In this document: positions 63,434 to 64,000 of the stretch, one piece after another
Position numbering within the stretch: the stretch's first letter is position 1
Layout of the letters: every line of letters starts with the position of its first letter
Assembly: GCF_011043555.1 (NCBI RefSeq)
Contig: NZ_JAAKGS010000001.1
Location: forward strand, 496,001 to 560,000
Length of the DNA stretch: 64,000 nucleotides
From: Sphingobacterium sp. SGR-19
GTDB lineage: Bacteria > Bacteroidota > Bacteroidia > Sphingobacteriales > Sphingobacteriaceae
Reading direction: 5' to 3'
Translations under genes and position numbers: made by a program
The notes under the pieces: model-generated
The model's database searches: none
What the model saw: only the letters and a program-made list of their open reading frames with translations
Told to the model about the DNA's origin: nothing

Positions 63434-64000
63434 TCAATAACCTGGATTTTGGATGAGCAGATCATTTTTAAGTATTTCATCCCGCATAATGGGAAAGAAA
63501 TACAATTTGTTATGCCAAATTCTTAAATCACCTGGAATCTCGATACGATTATACACGGGCGTACCCCAGGTCGACCCATCGGGCTGCCGATAGGACGCGA
63601 CTTGTGTTCTGTCAACCGTATAACGGATATCTACTCCGTGCGTCTGATACGAAGCATCGGGTCCGATAAGCCATCTTCTCACATCCCAAAAGCGGTGATC
63701 CTCAAAAGCAAGTTCTATACGACGCTCTTGCCTAATCGCTTCCCTTAAAGCGTCTCCGTTAATGGTCTCGGGTAGATCAGGTTGTCCGGCACGCTTACGC
63801 ACCATATTAACAAACGTCCTTGCTTCCGCGTCTTCACCCAGTTCATTACACGCTTCTGCATAAATCAACAATATTTCGGCATATCGCATATATCGGAACG
63901 GTATATCTTGCTTTTTTCCATCCGTCGGCGAAATGGTGGGATCAACCGCTTTACGGAGATAGTATCCCGAATAACTACCATTCCAATCCTCAATCGGTCC
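63434..64000 (-). CDS. SusD/RagB-family lipoprotein (5' end beyond window)
   Basis: The last 188 residues of a SusD-type protein; translation continues in frame to base 64000, so the ATG at 63889 is internal. The C-terminal SusD region is clear: PFRYMRYAEILLIYAEACNE, then FVNMVRKRAGQPDLPETING, RQERRIELAFEDHRFWDVRRW and the LYFFPIMRDEILKNDLLIQN closing segment. It heads the glycan locus; its SusC partner should lie to the right of the window. Confidence 0.93.
   Translation of the reverse strand, partial: GPIEDWNGSYSGYYLRKAVDPTISPTDGKKQDIPFRYMRYAEILLIYAEACNELGEDAEARTFVNMVRKRAGQPDLPETINGDALREAIRQERRIELAFEDHRFWDVRRWLIGPDASYQTHGVDIRYTVDRTQVASYRQPDGSTWGTPVYNRIEIPGDLRIWHNKLYFFPIMRDEILKNDLLIQNPGY

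Noticed and set aside
63434..63889. Complete small gene starting at ATG 63889
   Set aside because: The reading frame continues without stop to the window edge and encodes typical SusD sequence upstream of that ATG.

Overview
The window reads as a chromosome segment from a Bacteroidota member, most likely family Sphingobacteriaceae (Sphingobacterium-like; inference). The signs are four SusC- or SusD-type pairs or part-pairs, an ECF sigma/FecR cassette, a TPR-AraC hybrid regulator, DUF5690 and DUF5007 proteins, and Bacteroidota-type -7 promoter boxes (TAnnTTTG) in front of several genes. No tRNA, rRNA, CRISPR array or complete mobile element was seen.

Layout. 1-4.2 kb: a fimbrillin-like surface locus (truncated lipoprotein, 77-aa partner) with a small orphan HTH protein, a TPR-AraC regulator and a membrane LuxR-type regulator. 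4.4-20 kb: housekeeping genes, namely dinB, an OprP/OprO-type porin, lpxB, a gpsA-hemF-M16-M16 operon (active plus inactive peptidase halves), the oxidative pentose phosphate operon gnd-zwf-pgl, and a TonB-dependent siderophore receptor behind Fur-like boxes. 20-24 kb: a membrane EEP hydrolase and a HmuY-family lipoprotein operon with two DUF5018-like lipoproteins. 24.4-33.4 kb: ECF sigma, FecR, SusC, SusD and a Tat-exported phosphocholine-type phospholipase C.

The most interesting part is 34.3-53.2 kb. A XRE-cupin regulator is divergent from a PhnX-like HAD hydrolase and a TIGR03364-type FAD amine oxidase. These converge, through a bidirectional terminator, on an approximately 16-kb, 11-gene minus-strand operon: SusC-SusD-SusC-SusD-fasciclin-DUF5007-alkaline phosphatase superfamily/LamG-lipoprotein-purple acid phosphatase-PbfA-like PLP lyase-DUF5690 MFS transporter. 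I read this as an outer-membrane-to-cytoplasm phosphonate utilisation locus. SusCD pairs would capture a phosphonate-bearing molecule, surface and periplasmic proteins would process it, the MFS would import it, and the PLP, FAD and HAD enzymes would release phosphate from aminoethylphosphonate-type substrates. Together with the phospholipase C operon and the porin, this makes the window rich in phosphorus-scavenging functions.

53.6-64 kb: an orphan LytTR regulator, a ZU5 lipoprotein, then a glycan-degrading polysaccharide utilisation locus (partial SusD, GH31, GH29, SGNH esterase, GH29, Gfo/Idh/MocA) that runs off the right edge.

All functional statements come from reading motifs and gene order by eye; no database search was possible.
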